Of a stretch of DNA of 64,000 nt, positions 9,104 through 19,500 are shown piece by piece. The notes under the pieces are model-generated. The model was not told where the DNA came from, did not search any database, and was given only the letters and a program-made list of their open reading frames with translations. Numbering within the stretch: the first letter of the stretch is position 1; the number at the start of each line of letters is the position of its first letter. Position numbers and translations under genes: made by a program. This DNA is from Chryseosolibacter sp044507775 (GTDB taxonomy: Bacteria; Bacteroidota; Bacteroidia; Cytophagales; Cyclobacteriaceae), in NCBI GenBank assembly GCA_044507775.1, contig JBIQIY010000007.1:1-64000 (forward strand), in the 5' to 3' direction.

Positions 9104-10987
9104 CTAGTCCTTTTTCTCCACGACTATCGAGCCCTGCGTGCCGGTAGATTCAAGTCTGATCAGCTCATTCTCATGAGGAAGATTCGATTCCGGAGTTTCG
9201 GAGTAAGGAATGTACTGCGGTATAAAGTCATCCTTGGCTCCGGGCTTGCTATAGTCATACGGCCAGCGATACACGGACGGAATTTCACCAGGCCAGTTCC
9301 CGTGTTGGGGAAGCCGCGGTGTTGTCCACTCCAGTGTATTTGAATTCCACGGATTAGCAGGTGCCTTCTGGCCGCGGAATATGCTGTAGAAGAAATTAAA
9401 GAGGAAAATAAATTGCGCTGCGAATGTACAGATGGCGGCAATGCTCACGAGCATGTTCAGATCAAACCAGCCGCTGAATGTATCAAAGTTTGTCCATGTG
9501 TAGTATCTCCTCGGGAATCCGGCGATACCGATATAGTGCATCGGGAAGAACACGAGGTAGACACCGACAAAGCTGATCCAGAAGTGGATGTATCCCAGTT
9601 TGGCATTCATCATCCTTCCGAACATTTTCGGGAACCAGTGATAAATACCAGCCAGCATTCCGAAGAAAGCTGCGCTACCCATCACCAGGTGGAAGTGAGC
9701 GACGACAAAGTACGTGTCGTGCAACTGGATGTCGATGGCTGCGTTGCCGAGAAAAATCCCTGTGATACCTCCCGTGAGGAAGTATGACACCATCCCGATC
9801 GAGAACAACATTCCCGGTGTAAAGCGGAGGTTGCCCTGCCAAAGGGTTGTGACGTAGTTAAATATTTTCACCGCCGACGGTATGGCAATGATGAGCGTGA
9901 GCAGCATGAATATCGATCCGAGGAACGGATTCATCCCGGTGACGAACATGTGGTGTGCCCACACGACAAACGAGAGGACGGCGATAAAGAGCAGCGAACC
10001 AATCATGGCCTTGTATCCGAAGATTGGCTTGCGCGAGTTGGTCGCAATAATCTCTGATGTAATACCGAGTGCCGGCAGGATCACGATGTAAACTTCCGGG
10101 TGACCGAGGAACCAGAAAAGGTGCTGGAACAATACAGGGCTACCGCCTGAGTGCGCCAGGGCCTCTCCTGCGATGTAGATATCCGAAAGATAGAAACTCG
10201 TACCGAAACTGCGGTCGAAGATCAGCAGCAGAACCGATGCGAACAGAACGGGGAACGACAGCAATCCAACGATCGCGGTAAAAAGAATCGCCCAGATCGT
10301 CAGCGGCATGCGCGTAAAGGACATACCATGCGTCCGCAGGTTAATAATTGTCGCGATGTAGTTAATACCACCCAGCAGCGTACTGACAATAAACAACGCC
10401 ATGGATATCAGCCACAGGGTCATGCCCAATCCCGAGCCTGAAATAGCCTGGGGCAATGCACTCAGCGGCGGATAAATCGTCCAGCCACCGGCTGCAGGTC
10501 CTGTTTCAAGAAACAGCGAGGAGAACATGATGACGCTGGAAACAAAAAAGAACCAGTAGGACAGCATGTTCATGAACCCGGAGGCCATGTCGCGGGCGCC
10601 GAGTTGCAGCGGAATCAGGAAATTTGCGAATGTTCCGCTCAATCCCGCTGTCAGTACGAAGAACACCATGATCGTACCGTGCATGGTCACCAGCGCGAGG
10701 TAAAACTCCGGCTGGATTTTGCCCTGCACCGTAATCCAGTCGCCGAGGATGGGTCGCAGCCACTCCAGGTTTGCATCCGGAAAGCCGAGTTGCAAACGGA
10801 ATATAAGGGACAAAAGTCCCCCCAGTATTGCCCAGAAAATACCGGTGATCAGGTATTGTTTTGCGATGACCTTGTGATCTTCGCTGAAAACCCATTTGGT
10901 CCAGAAGTTGCCTTCGTGGTGCTCGTGCTCATGATCGTCATCGTGATGATGAACCCCTGGATGAACGTGAATATCAGTTGTTGCCAT
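9104..10987 (-). CDS. coxA: Cytochrome c oxidase subunit I (heme a / heme a3-CuB), A-type
   Basis: A 627-residue heme-copper oxidase subunit I with twelve or more helices. Visible ligands: His103 (TMHGT), His296-Glu298-Tyr300 (GHPEVY, the CuB His, D-channel Glu and crosslinked Tyr of A1-type enzymes), His345-His346 (CuB), and His431 and His433 (heme a3 and heme a). The N-terminus is unusual: nine histidines fall within residues 7-24, mixed with Asp and Glu, ahead of the first helix. The protein reduces O2 to water while pumping protons. It follows coxB by 25 bp. Confidence 0.97.
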   Translation of the reverse strand: MATTDIHVHPGVHHHDDDHEHEHHEGNFWTKWVFSEDHKVIAKQYLITGIFWAILGGLLSLIFRLQLGFPDANLEWLRPILGDWITVQGKIQPEFYLALVTMHGTIMVFFVLTAGLSGTFANFLIPLQLGARDMASGFMNMLSYWFFFVSSVIMFSSLFLETGPAAGGWTIYPPLSALPQAISGSGLGMTLWLISMALFIVSTLLGGINYIATIINLRTHGMSFTRMPLTIWAILFTAIVGLLSFPVLFASVLLLIFDRSFGTSFYLSDIYIAGEALAHSGGSPVLFQHLFWFLGHPEVYIVILPALGITSEIIATNSRKPIFGYKAMIGSLLFIAVLSFVVWAHHMFVTGMNPFLGSIFMLLTLIIAIPSAVKIFNYVTTLWQGNLRFTPGMLFSIGMVSYFLTGGITGIFLGNAAIDIQLHDTYFVVAHFHLVMGSAAFFGMLAGIYHWFPKMFGRMMNAKLGYIHFWISFVGVYLVFFPMHYIGIAGFPRRYYTWTNFDTFSGWFDLNMLVSIAAICTFAAQFIFLFNFFYSIFRGQKAPANPWNSNTLEWTTPRLPQHGNWPGEIPSVYRWPYDYSKPGAKDDFIPQYIPYSETPESNLPHENELIRLESTGTQGSIVVEKKD

Positions 10988-11012
10988 GTCCTAACTTTTA
11001 AATCCGTATAAC

Positions 11013-12086
11013 TTACTTGCCTGCTACCGCCACACCGGGATCCCTTTGCAGGCCTGCTTTTATCATAGCTGCTTCCTGCAGTGCGCCCGGCACTTTCTTC
11101 AGGTAATCAGGATTTTGTTTCAACCAGGCTTCCTGCTCCTGCTTCCACTTCTCATACACCTCAGGTTCTTCTACGATTACAATCATCTTCATTGAAAAGT
11201 GAGCCTGACCGCAGACTTCAGCGCATGCGAGTTCGAAATTAAAATTCTGATTGTTGAGTTCATCGCGCATCTCCTGTGTGGTCTTTGTAGCCACAAATTT
11301 GAACTGCGTGGGCATTCCGGGAACCGCGTCCATCTTGACCCGGAAATGAGGAATGTAAAGGCTGTGCAGGACGTCTTTCGCGCGAATCTTGATGAGGACT
11401 TCCTTGCCCTTCGGCAGGTGAAGCTCGAGTGACTTAAAGTCATCGAACGAATTCTTGTCGGTGAGGTCGAGACCGAACTCATTGACGGGATCGATGAGCT
11501 TGTAGTTGTATTTGCCGAGTGTGTTGTCCTTGTTTCCGGGATAGCGCGCTGTCCATGCGAACTGTTGACCAATCACTTCAACTACTTCCGCATCCTCCGA
11601 GGCTGGGGCTGTGATCTCATTCCATGCGCGAAGGCCGCTGAAGATCAGAATTGCAAGGACGATGGCCGGGATGATGGTCCAGGCAAGCTCCAGGTAGTGG
11701 TTGTCGGGATAGAATTTGGCTTTGCGACCTTCTCTATGCTGGTAGTTGAAAACAAAAAAGCCCATGATCACACTAATGATCGTGAAGGCTATAACCGTCA
11801 CAGCCATTGTGATCCAGAAGATTGTATCGGTCCACGCGCCATGCTCGGTAGCAACAGGCAAATTGTAATCGTCGAAGTAGACTATGGAATACCAGAAGAA
11901 GCCAACGAGGCTGACAATGGTGAAAATCAGGAACAATGTGGCGTTGGTGGAGTTCGAAGAGTCTACCCGCGACTCTGTTTTTTCATCTCGCGTGCGGGCA
12001 AGACTTATCAGGTTGCTGACTCTGAAGATGAGGTAGAGAATGATAAGGATTAGAACAACACCTAAGCCTATAATCAGTTTCGTCAT
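11013..12086 (-). CDS. coxB: Cytochrome c oxidase subunit II (CuA)
   Basis: A 357-residue subunit II. It has an N-terminal membrane helix and two further helices (about residues 50-70 and 88-115, with another near 135-152), followed by the periplasmic cupredoxin domain. CuA ligands are His241, Cys288, Cys292, His296 and Met299 (motif CAEVCGQAHFSM). No CxxCH is present, so this is aa3-type without a fused cytochrome c; electrons probably come directly from ACIII or a separate carrier. It follows actF by 13 bp, tying the oxidase to the complex III genes. Confidence 0.96.
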   Translation of the reverse strand: MTKLIIGLGVVLILIILYLIFRVSNLISLARTRDEKTESRVDSSNSTNATLFLIFTIVSLVGFFWYSIVYFDDYNLPVATEHGAWTDTIFWITMAVTVIAFTIISVIMGFFVFNYQHREGRKAKFYPDNHYLELAWTIIPAIVLAILIFSGLRAWNEITAPASEDAEVVEVIGQQFAWTARYPGNKDNTLGKYNYKLIDPVNEFGLDLTDKNSFDDFKSLELHLPKGKEVLIKIRAKDVLHSLYIPHFRVKMDAVPGMPTQFKFVATKTTQEMRDELNNQNFNFELACAEVCGQAHFSMKMIVIVEEPEVYEKWKQEQEAWLKQNPDYLKKVPGALQEAAMIKAGLQRDPGVAVAGK

Positions 12087-12099
12087 GACTTTCTATCCT

Positions 12100-13464
12100 T
12101 TAAATGTGATGATTAAGACTTTCCACCAGCGTTGGATGATTCTTCCCGACAAGTGGTATTTTAGCCAATGAGCTAAGCACTACCAAGAGGAATGCAGCGA
12201 GGAAGACAAGAGAAACACCGACCTCCAGTATTCCGAGCGCTCCTTGATTCTTCATGATACCGGGAGTCACCATATTGTAAAAATCAAACCAGTGACCTGC
12301 GATGACGATCGGGCACACAACTTTCAGCATAGCAATCTGTCGTTTGGAATCCCTTGTCATGAGTAACAAGAACGGTAATACAAAGTTCAAAATCAGGTTC
12401 GTATAAAATATCCAGCTGTACGGGCTCGTGGTCATGCGCTCAACGAAGTACACGGATTCTTCCGGAATGTTCGCGTACCAGATCAGGAGGAACTGGCTGA
12501 ACCAGATGTAGGTCCAGAAAATGGTGAAGGCGAATATGTATTTTCCGAGGTCATGCAAGTGATTGGAATTCACGACCTTGAGGTAGCCCGCTTCCTTCAG
12601 GTAAGCGCATATCAACGTGATCATGGCAAGTCCGCTCACCCACCAGCTGGCGAAAACATACCATCCGAACATGGTGCTGAACCAATGTGTGTCAATACTC
12701 ATAACCCAATCCCACGCCGCAACGGAGGAGCTAACGGCGAAGAACACGAGGAACCAGGCGGAAGTCGACCGGTTCTTGTACCAGTATACCGGCTTGTCTT
12801 CGAGGTCCTCCGCTAAAAGGTTCTTGCGGATCAGCAGGTAAAACCAGTACCACATTCCCAGGAAAAGAACCATCCTGATAATGAAGAAAACGGGGAAGCC
12901 GCCGCCCTCGCCAGGCCAGAAAAAGTATTTTGCCTTGTGCGAGATCATCTCGTCATATTGAGCGCCGCCCTCTTCGTAGAGGTAATCGTGAGTCCAGTGG
13001 AAAATAGTATGGCCCGACACGAAGAACAGCACCAGCGTTAGAATCCCTGCGATGGGAATCCAGTTGCCCATGGTGAGCGGAATACGAACGAGGCCCGCAG
13101 ACCAACCGGCCTGAGCCGCATAGTGGATAGCGACGAAAAATAATCCGATGATACCCAAGCCCATGAAGAAGACGTTGTTCATCCACAAGGAGGTATACAA
13201 TCTTTTCAGCCAGTAAGCGGGGCCGCTATGCTCGCCATGGCTCTCCGCGTGCTGTGCTACAGCATGATCCTGAGCGGTGCTTGCCACCAACTCCTGCTGC
13301 TCGACCATCGCGTGACCGCCGCCCGCGTCCGGGGCGCCGCCGCTGATGGCCATGAGCACACCGACGATGAGAAGAAAAACTCCGACACCCAGGACTATCA
13401 AGAGCTTGTTCCGCGTCTCCGGTCGGAAAATATATTGTTCGTCTTCAATAATTACGTGAGCCAT
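12100..13464 (-). CDS. actF: Alternative complex III subunit ActF (quinol:cytochrome c oxidoreductase membrane subunit)
   Basis: A 454-residue integral membrane protein with about ten helices and a short Gly/His-rich extracytoplasmic stretch near residues 45-80 (including AQHAESHGEH). Its placement after actE and before coxB, and its size, match ActF, the smaller NrfD-related quinone-binding subunit. ActC and ActF form the two membrane bundles of alternative complex III. A 152-bp spacer holding short tandem repeats separates it from actE. Confidence 0.92.
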   Translation of the reverse strand: MAHVIIEDEQYIFRPETRNKLLIVLGVGVFLLIVGVLMAISGGAPDAGGGHAMVEQQELVASTAQDHAVAQHAESHGEHSGPAYWLKRLYTSLWMNNVFFMGLGIIGLFFVAIHYAAQAGWSAGLVRIPLTMGNWIPIAGILTLVLFFVSGHTIFHWTHDYLYEEGGAQYDEMISHKAKYFFWPGEGGGFPVFFIIRMVLFLGMWYWFYLLIRKNLLAEDLEDKPVYWYKNRSTSAWFLVFFAVSSSVAAWDWVMSIDTHWFSTMFGWYVFASWWVSGLAMITLICAYLKEAGYLKVVNSNHLHDLGKYIFAFTIFWTYIWFSQFLLIWYANIPEESVYFVERMTTSPYSWIFYTNLILNFVLPFLLLMTRDSKRQIAMLKVVCPIVIAGHWFDFYNMVTPGIMKNQGALGILEVGVSLVFLAAFLLVVLSSLAKIPLVGKNHPTLVESLNHHI

Positions 13465-13480
13465 TGTTGTCAGTCATTTT

Positions 13481-13508
13481 GTGAGTTGTGATTAGTGAGT
13501 GGTGAGTG
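13481..13508. repeat. Heptamer tandem array A, GTGAGTx units
   Basis: Four consecutive 7-bp units: GTGAGTT, GTGATTA, GTGAGTG, GTGAGTG. It lies 17 bp upstream of the actF start codon, on the leader side of that gene. It belongs to the same family as arrays at 14294, 30034, 42491 and 54517. Confidence 0.85.
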
Positions 13509-13572
13509 TCTGTACTTGCCTGTATCATCCCAACTCCCTCATCTATGCATCGTTAATTTCTTTTTTTTAAAT

Positions 13573-13620
13573 CGTGAGACGTGAACCGCGAGTCGTCCAT
13601 ACTTATAACTTATAACTTAT
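13573..13620. repeat. Heptamer array B plus CTTATAA heptamers against the actE stop
   Basis: Three degenerate CGTGAGA-type heptamers occupy 13573-13593. Then CTTATAA is repeated at 13602-13608 and 13609-13615, with CTTAT at 13616-13620. The last repeat bases include the actE stop codon (TAA on the minus strand at 13617-13619). Two different heptamer families therefore meet in one 152-bp spacer. Confidence 0.75.
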
Positions 13621-14291
13621 TTCTGCAGCGTTTTCACATACTTCGCAATCTTCCACCTGTCTTCAGGAACCACCTGTGAGCCGTGGGGCCACATCAAATT
13701 TTTCCCGTAGGTGATCACGTGGAAGATATGTCCTTCCGACATATTCTTGAGGGCATCGGCTTTGTAGCTCGGCACCCCGGCATAAGCGCTTTTCTGCTGC
13801 CCGTCGACTGTGACGCCCTGGGCCACCTTACCATCGCCTTCACCCTTTGCTCCATGGCAGTGATCGCAATACATTTCGTAGAGGGCTTTGCCTGCTGCAA
13901 TTACCTCCGCGGTTGAATCCAGCGGGTTCTTCAGACGGTCCGCCAGACGCAGACCCGTCGAGTCGTTCGGCAGGCGGTACGGCAGCCATCCCTGCTCATT
14001 GCGCTTCACCGTGTTCGGCGGAGGCATGCGCATGTTCATCCGATGGGGATTGAACATGTTGGAATTAAAATACTCTGCATGGCCCTCATCCTTGCCTGGC
14101 ATGTCAGGATAATCAATCGAGGTTGCCCACCGTCCCGCATCCGGGTCCGTGACCTGGGTGAACGGATCATACGGCACGGAGTGGTACATATTCGGCGCGT
14201 ATTCCTTTCCCGGATTATTGCCGTGTCCACCACAACCTGCCAGCAGCGCGAGCGCGGAACATGCGATCAGTAGTTTATTCATTGTCTGCAT
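13617..14291 (-). CDS. actE: Alternative complex III subunit ActE, monoheme cytochrome c lipoprotein
   Basis: A 224-residue lipoprotein: lipobox LLAGC with the lipidated Cys20, then a long linker and a cytochrome c domain with one heme site, CDHCH at residues 142-146, and a Met-containing C-terminal part (KNLMWPHG). An ATG at 14282 would shorten the N-terminus by three residues and is equally plausible. The protein is the distal electron carrier of ACIII on the periplasmic face, passing electrons toward CuA. It is flanked on both sides by short tandem repeats rather than tightly packed like the other genes. Confidence 0.92.
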   Translation of the reverse strand: MQTMNKLLIACSALALLAGCGGHGNNPGKEYAPNMYHSVPYDPFTQVTDPDAGRWATSIDYPDMPGKDEGHAEYFNSNMFNPHRMNMRMPPPNTVKRNEQGWLPYRLPNDSTGLRLADRLKNPLDSTAEVIAAGKALYEMYCDHCHGAKGEGDGKVAQGVTVDGQQKSAYAGVPSYKADALKNMSEGHIFHVITYGKNLMWPHGSQVVPEDRWKIAKYVKTLQK

Positions 14292-14293
14292 AT

Positions 14294-14321
14294 CGTGAGT
14301 CGTGAGTCGTGAGTGGTGAGT
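14294..14321. repeat. Heptamer tandem array C, CGTGAGT units
   Basis: Four 7-bp units: CGTGAGT three times, then GGTGAGT. It begins 3 bp upstream of the first actE start codon and so covers the place where a ribosome-binding region would lie. Change in copy number would move any upstream leader relative to the start. Confidence 0.88.
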
Positions 14322-14418
14322 GGCCCGCAGTCGCCAAGCTATCTGCCAGTTCCCTCCCCTCTGCTCTATATCTATTCTTTGTTATCAGTTATCAATCCAA
14401 TTACTTTTCTACCTTCTT

Positions 14419-14576
14419 AACCCGCACTAAACCTGTCTTTCAACCTGCATTTAAACCCGTCTTTCAACCTGCACTAAACCTGCCTTTCAACCTGCATTCA
14501 ACCTGCCTTTCAACCTGCCTTTCAACCTGCATTCAACCTGCCTTTCAACCTGCATTAAACCCGTCTTGCAACCTTA
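14419..14576. repeat. 11/12-bp tandem array abutting the actD stop codon
   Basis: Thirteen consecutive units alternate between an 11-bp form (AACCTGCATTC/TA) and a 12-bp form (AACCTGCCTTTC, AACCCGTCTTTC). The array ends with a partial unit AACCTTA whose last three bases are the actD stop (TAA on the minus strand). The same unit family abuts another minus-strand stop codon at 25438 in the same orientation. There are no unique spacers, so it is not CRISPR. Confidence 0.9.
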
Positions 14577-15104
14577 GTCAAACACCTTCTCATTCACCTC
14601 AGAAGCACCGGCATCTTTCAGCAGCTGCGTGATAGCATCGCGGTTCTGGGCAGCGTTTGCGTCAACGTCGATCGCCATCACAAGCTTATCGTCCGTACTG
14701 CGGACATCGAATTGACGAGGCTTCCCGTACGGTTTCATGTCGCTGACAATGAGGAATGTTGCAACCATTCCCAGTGCCGACAGCAGCACCGTAAACTCGA
14801 ACGTCACCGGAATGAAAGGTGGCAGCGCTGCGTGCGGCTTACCGCCGATGATCATGGGCCAGTCAAAACCCAGCATCCAGAATTGCATGAGCAGCGCGAG
14901 CGACGTGCCTGTCAATCCAAAAAGGAAAGCAGCGATGGGCAGGCGGCTCCTGCGGTAACCCAGCTCGGCATCCAATCCGTGTACCGGAAAGGGTGTAAAC
15001 ACTTCGTGGATTCTGACTCCTTTGGTTCGTAGTGTTCGCACGGCATTGACCAACAGATCTTCATCCTCGAAAACTCCAACCAGAAAATTCTTATTTGCAG
15101 CCAT
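14574..15104 (-). CDS. actD: Alternative complex III subunit ActD (DUF3341)
   Basis: A 176-residue protein with two membrane helices at about residues 58-80 and 100-125, flanked by soluble ends, as in the DUF3341/ActD family. ActD is a small accessory subunit of ACIII without cofactors. It starts 28 bp after actC. Its stop codon is fused to the end of an 11/12-bp tandem array, so the last residues may have been affected by repeat growth. Confidence 0.93.
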   Translation of the reverse strand: MAANKNFLVGVFEDEDLLVNAVRTLRTKGVRIHEVFTPFPVHGLDAELGYRRSRLPIAAFLFGLTGTSLALLMQFWMLGFDWPMIIGGKPHAALPPFIPVTFEFTVLLSALGMVATFLIVSDMKPYGKPRQFDVRSTDDKLVMAIDVDANAAQNRDAITQLLKDAGASEVNEKVFD

Positions 15105-15132
15105 TGTATGTCTGTAGTTATTAGCTCATGAA

Positions 15133-16542
15133 TTAATGACGCGTCTGTTCCACTTCCCGCGGCGTTCCATGCTTTCCTTCCGACGATGTCGCCTTCAGGA
15201 TACTCTTGATCTCAGCCATGTTGATCACGGGGAAGAACTTGGCGAAGAGCAGGAATGCTGTAAAGAACAGTCCGACGGTAAAGATGAATTCACCGATGTC
15301 ATACATGGTCGGGTGGAACATGTTCCAGCTCGACGGGAGGTAGTCACGGTGCAGCGATGTTACGATGATCACAAATCGCTCGAACCACATTCCGATGTTC
15401 ACGATAATCGACAACACGAAAGTGGCGACGAGGCTGGTGCGGATCTTTTTGATCCAGAACAGCTGTGGCGAAACCACGTTACAGGTCATCATGGACCAGT
15501 ATGCCCACGCGTACGGTCCCGTCACGCGGTTGTAGAAGGCGTAACCTTCGTACTCTACGCCGGAGTACCAGGCGATGAACAATTCAGTGATATAGGCGAT
15601 ACCCACGATCGACCCGGTGACGATGATGATGATGTTCATCAACTCGACGTGATAGATCGTGATGTAATCTTCCAGCTTGAATACTTTTCTCGTGACGAGC
15701 AGCAGCGTCAGCACCATGGCGAATCCGGAGAAGATAGCACCGGAAACGAAATACGGCGGGAATATGGTCGTGTGCCATCCGGGAATTACGGATGTAGCGA
15801 AGTCCATTGATACGATCGTGTGAACCGACAACACGAGCGGCGTTGAAAGGCCAGCAAGGATGAGGGCAACCGATTCGTAGCGCATCCAGGTCTTCGCACC
15901 GCCGGACCAGCCGAAGCTCAGCGCATTATAAATGAGCGCGCGCGTGTTATGGCCTTGCACAATCGCACGGTCGCGAATCGTGGCGAAGTCGGGTATAAGT
16001 CCGATGTACCAGAAAACAAGCGAAACAGTGAAGTAAGTCGAGATCGCAAATACGTCCCAGAGGAGCGGCGAGTTAAAGTTTACCCACAGGGATCCGAACG
16101 TATTGGGAAGCGGAAGTGCCCAGTAGAATCCCAGCCACAGACGACCCATGTGCATCAGGGGGAACGTTGCAGCGCAGATAACGGCGAAGATCGTCATGGC
16201 CTCCGCGGCGCGGTTGATGGACATCCTCCAGCGCTGGCGGAACAGCAACAGGATCGCCGAGATCAGCGTACCCGCGTGACCGATACCCACCCACCAGACG
16301 AAGTTTGTAATATCCCACGCCCAGCCTACTGTTTTGTTCAGCCCCCAGACTCCTACTCCTTCCCAGAGCAGTACGCATACGCAGTAGAAACCAAAAGCAA
16401 ACAAGGTAAGCGATACAGCCATAGCCGCAAGCCATAGCGAGTTCGGTTTGTTTTCTACGTGGCGACTGATGTCGTGCGAAACGTCCTTCAGGGTCTTACC
16501 ACCGGTGATCAAAGGGTCGCGAATTGCGGAAGTTACTTGCAT
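15133..16542 (-). CDS. actC: Alternative complex III subunit ActC (NrfD/PsrC-like)
   Basis: A 469-residue membrane protein with about ten helices, of the NrfD/PsrC polysulfide-reductase family. In ACIII it binds quinol near the periplasmic face next to the ActB iron-sulfur domain. Typical family stretches such as GHAGTLISAI and FHPTMYDIGEF are present. It follows actB by 40 bp and precedes actD by 28 bp. Confidence 0.94.
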   Translation of the reverse strand: MQVTSAIRDPLITGGKTLKDVSHDISRHVENKPNSLWLAAMAVSLTLFAFGFYCVCVLLWEGVGVWGLNKTVGWAWDITNFVWWVGIGHAGTLISAILLLFRQRWRMSINRAAEAMTIFAVICAATFPLMHMGRLWLGFYWALPLPNTFGSLWVNFNSPLLWDVFAISTYFTVSLVFWYIGLIPDFATIRDRAIVQGHNTRALIYNALSFGWSGGAKTWMRYESVALILAGLSTPLVLSVHTIVSMDFATSVIPGWHTTIFPPYFVSGAIFSGFAMVLTLLLVTRKVFKLEDYITIYHVELMNIIIIVTGSIVGIAYITELFIAWYSGVEYEGYAFYNRVTGPYAWAYWSMMTCNVVSPQLFWIKKIRTSLVATFVLSIIVNIGMWFERFVIIVTSLHRDYLPSSWNMFHPTMYDIGEFIFTVGLFFTAFLLFAKFFPVINMAEIKSILKATSSEGKHGTPREVEQTRH

Positions 16543-16582
16543 TGTCGTTGTATGGCGTTATCCTTTATACTTCTCTATATTC

Positions 16583-19500
16583 TTAAGCGTTCGAATTGTC
16601 TTTGTTCCTGATCTTCGCCAGGTAAAAAATATTCGGACGGGTGTTGATCTCTTCCAGTACGGAGTACGCGCGCAGATTATCGGAATCCTTGTCGTTCACA
16701 TGGGGCTTATCGGGATACAGCGGACGCACCTTCAGGTGTTTGTGGATCCTGCTTTCCGGATCGTTCATGTCGCCGAAAAGGATCGCGCCAGTCGTACAGG
16801 CCGCTGCGCAGGCTGTGACAACTTCACCATCCCGGACAGGTCTTTTCTCTTTCCTTGCGTTGAGTTTTCCGGCTTGAATGCGCTGTACGCAGAATGTGCA
16901 CTTCTCCATCACACCGCGTGAGCGAACTGTCACGTCAGGGTTGAGCACCATCTTGCCCAGATCGGTGTTCATGGCAGTGTTAACATTGGCGAACTGCTTG
17001 TTGTCGTGGTATTTGAACCAGTTGAAGCGGCGAACCTTATACGGACAGTTGTTCGCGCAGTACCGGGTTCCGATACAACGGTTGTACACCATCTGGTTCA
17101 GACCTTCCGTGCTGTGCGTTGTGGCCGCAACAGGACAAACCGTTTCACAGGGAGCGTTGTTACAGTGCTGACACAGCATTGGCTGGAACACTACCTCCGG
17201 GTTTTCACCTGCCTTCTCGGCACCCGACCAGTCGTCCACAGGCGCATCGCTTGTGTAGTAGCGGTCGATGCGGAGCCACATCATCTCGCGGCGGTTGATC
17301 ACCTCTTCGCGACCAACAAGCGCAACGTTGTTCTCTACATTACAAGCGACGATACACGCACCGCACCCGATACAGGTATTGAGGTCAATGGCCATACCCC
17401 AGTGGTGGCCTTTGTATTCGTGGTTCTTCCAGAGCGTCATTGTCTCCGGATCGACCTTGTGCGTTTCAGACTTCCAGGTATTCGTAGTCGGGCGGAATTT
17501 TTCTTTCTCGTAAGTGCCGTCGTTAAATTCCGTTAAGGTTGTTTCCTGGATCACGGACTTCCGGCCCATGTATGTGTTCTGCACCTGTGTCTGTGCAAGC
17601 TGATAGTCCTGGTCTCGGTTGATCTGGAATTGAATTCCCGTCGCGAGGTAGTTCAGCGATCCGTTCACCATGGTGACCAGCGGATATGCGTTTGCGCCAA
17701 TATCATCGGCGACGCGCCCGGCTTTGGTGCGACCATAACCCAGCGGGATACCGATAGTTCCCTGGGGCTGGCCCGGTTGCACCATGATCGGAAGCGTGAT
17801 GTTCTTGCCGTTCACGGTGATCGTTCCCAGCTTCGTATGGCTTTCGTCGAAGGAAATATCCGCCGCATCTTTCATTGACACGGTGAGATAGTTATCCCAT
17901 ACTACTTTCGTTATCGGATCTGGAAGTTCCTGGAGGAGCGGGTTGTTTGCCTGCGACCCGTTGCCCACTGTTCCGTTGGCGTAGATCACGAGCTCCACAT
18001 CCGCCGACTTGTAGTTCTGCGCAATGGCATTTGCCGCTGCGCTCACGTTGCCGCTGAAAGAAACAGATGAGGCACTCGTGGGTAATTCGTATATGCCGTC
18101 GTACAGGCACTTATCCCAGAACGTCTGGAAGTCAGCCTGACCTCCCCGGTAAAAGCGGGACCTCCAGTTTTCGCGGAGAAATTCGTAGTAGTTTGTTTGC
18201 TCTTCGCCAGCCCAAATGAGGAGGCTTTCCTGAGTCGGACGGGTCTTGAAAATTTGTGTGATGGCAGGTTGCGCGAGGCTGAAGTGATTCAGCCTGGGTT
18301 CCGCGTCGTTCCACGATTCGAGGTAGTGGTGATCAGGGGCCAGGAACTGACAATAAGCTCCTGTCTCTTCTTCCTTGAATCCCGTGGCAACCGTGAGTGA
18401 AAGGTTTTTCAGCGCTTCTGAAAGCTCTGCTCCTCTCGGATGATCATAGACCGGGTTACAATTGTAGAAGATTACCCCGGCGACCCTGGCCTCAACTACG
18501 TCGCTGATGAACGTATTCATCGCTTCATCGTTACCCTGGCGGTAATTCACAGGAATATTAGGAAGGATGGTAGTACCATAGCTTCCCAGCATATCGTTGA
18601 TGCCGTTGACGAGAACCTGAATAGCGCGGTCGTTGGACCCTGCCACGACGAGGGCCTTGCCGCGGTTCTGCCACAGGTCGTCTGCCGCGCGCGACAGGTA
18701 CTGCTTATCAGCACCCCCTGTAACGGTAGGCCTACCCGCTTTTGCTGCGATGAGGTTGTACAATTGAACGACGACTGCGCCTTCTTCCGAAGGTTTGATC
18801 GGCGAGCGATAGTCGGCGTTTGCACCCGTGATCGTCAGGATCGTCTCAAACTGATAGTGACGCGACATATCCTTCTTCGTCTCACTGATCTCGCGCGACT
18901 CGCCGTACTGCTTGGTGTTTTCGATAGTAGAACCCCAGCTGCCGAGGAAGTCGGCGCCAATGCTCACAATGATACTGGCCTTGCTGAAGTCATAAGAAGG
19001 GATCATGGCGGTGCCAAAGGACTCTTCATTGGCTTTCAGCATGCCATACTGCGACACCTGGTCGTATTGAATATGTTGAGTGGTCGGAAATTTTGCGATG
19101 AATCGCTGGATGACCGCTTTTGTGCTAGGACTCAAAATAGAGTTGCTGACGATGCGAATCTGGCCGCCACTGCGGGCGATGCCGTTCAGCTTCGAGCCAA
19201 CCTGTGCATCGAGTTCTTCCCATTGAATGCGGGCTCCTGAAGCTTTGGGACCGCGCAGCCTATCGTTATCGTAGAGCGACAAAACAGAGGCCTCGACCTG
19301 CGCGCTGGTTCCACCGCGAGTAACTGAAGAGAGTGCGTTACCATCAATTTTTATAGGACGTCCTTCGCGGGTTTTTACTACGATGCTGCAGTAGTCGCCA
19401 CCGTTTGTATACGTAGACGCGTAATAGTTCGGTATGCTCGCCTCATAGTCCTCCGGCTTATGGACGAAAGGAATTGCATTGCGGACCGGTGCGTCGCACG

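Noticed and set aside
14419..14576. Possible CRISPR array
   Set aside because: Units are directly adjacent 11/12-mers without unique spacers, and no cas genes are present.
18440..19240. 266-residue plus-strand frame inside actB
   Set aside because: Antisense shadow of a conserved coding region, with no recognisable domain.
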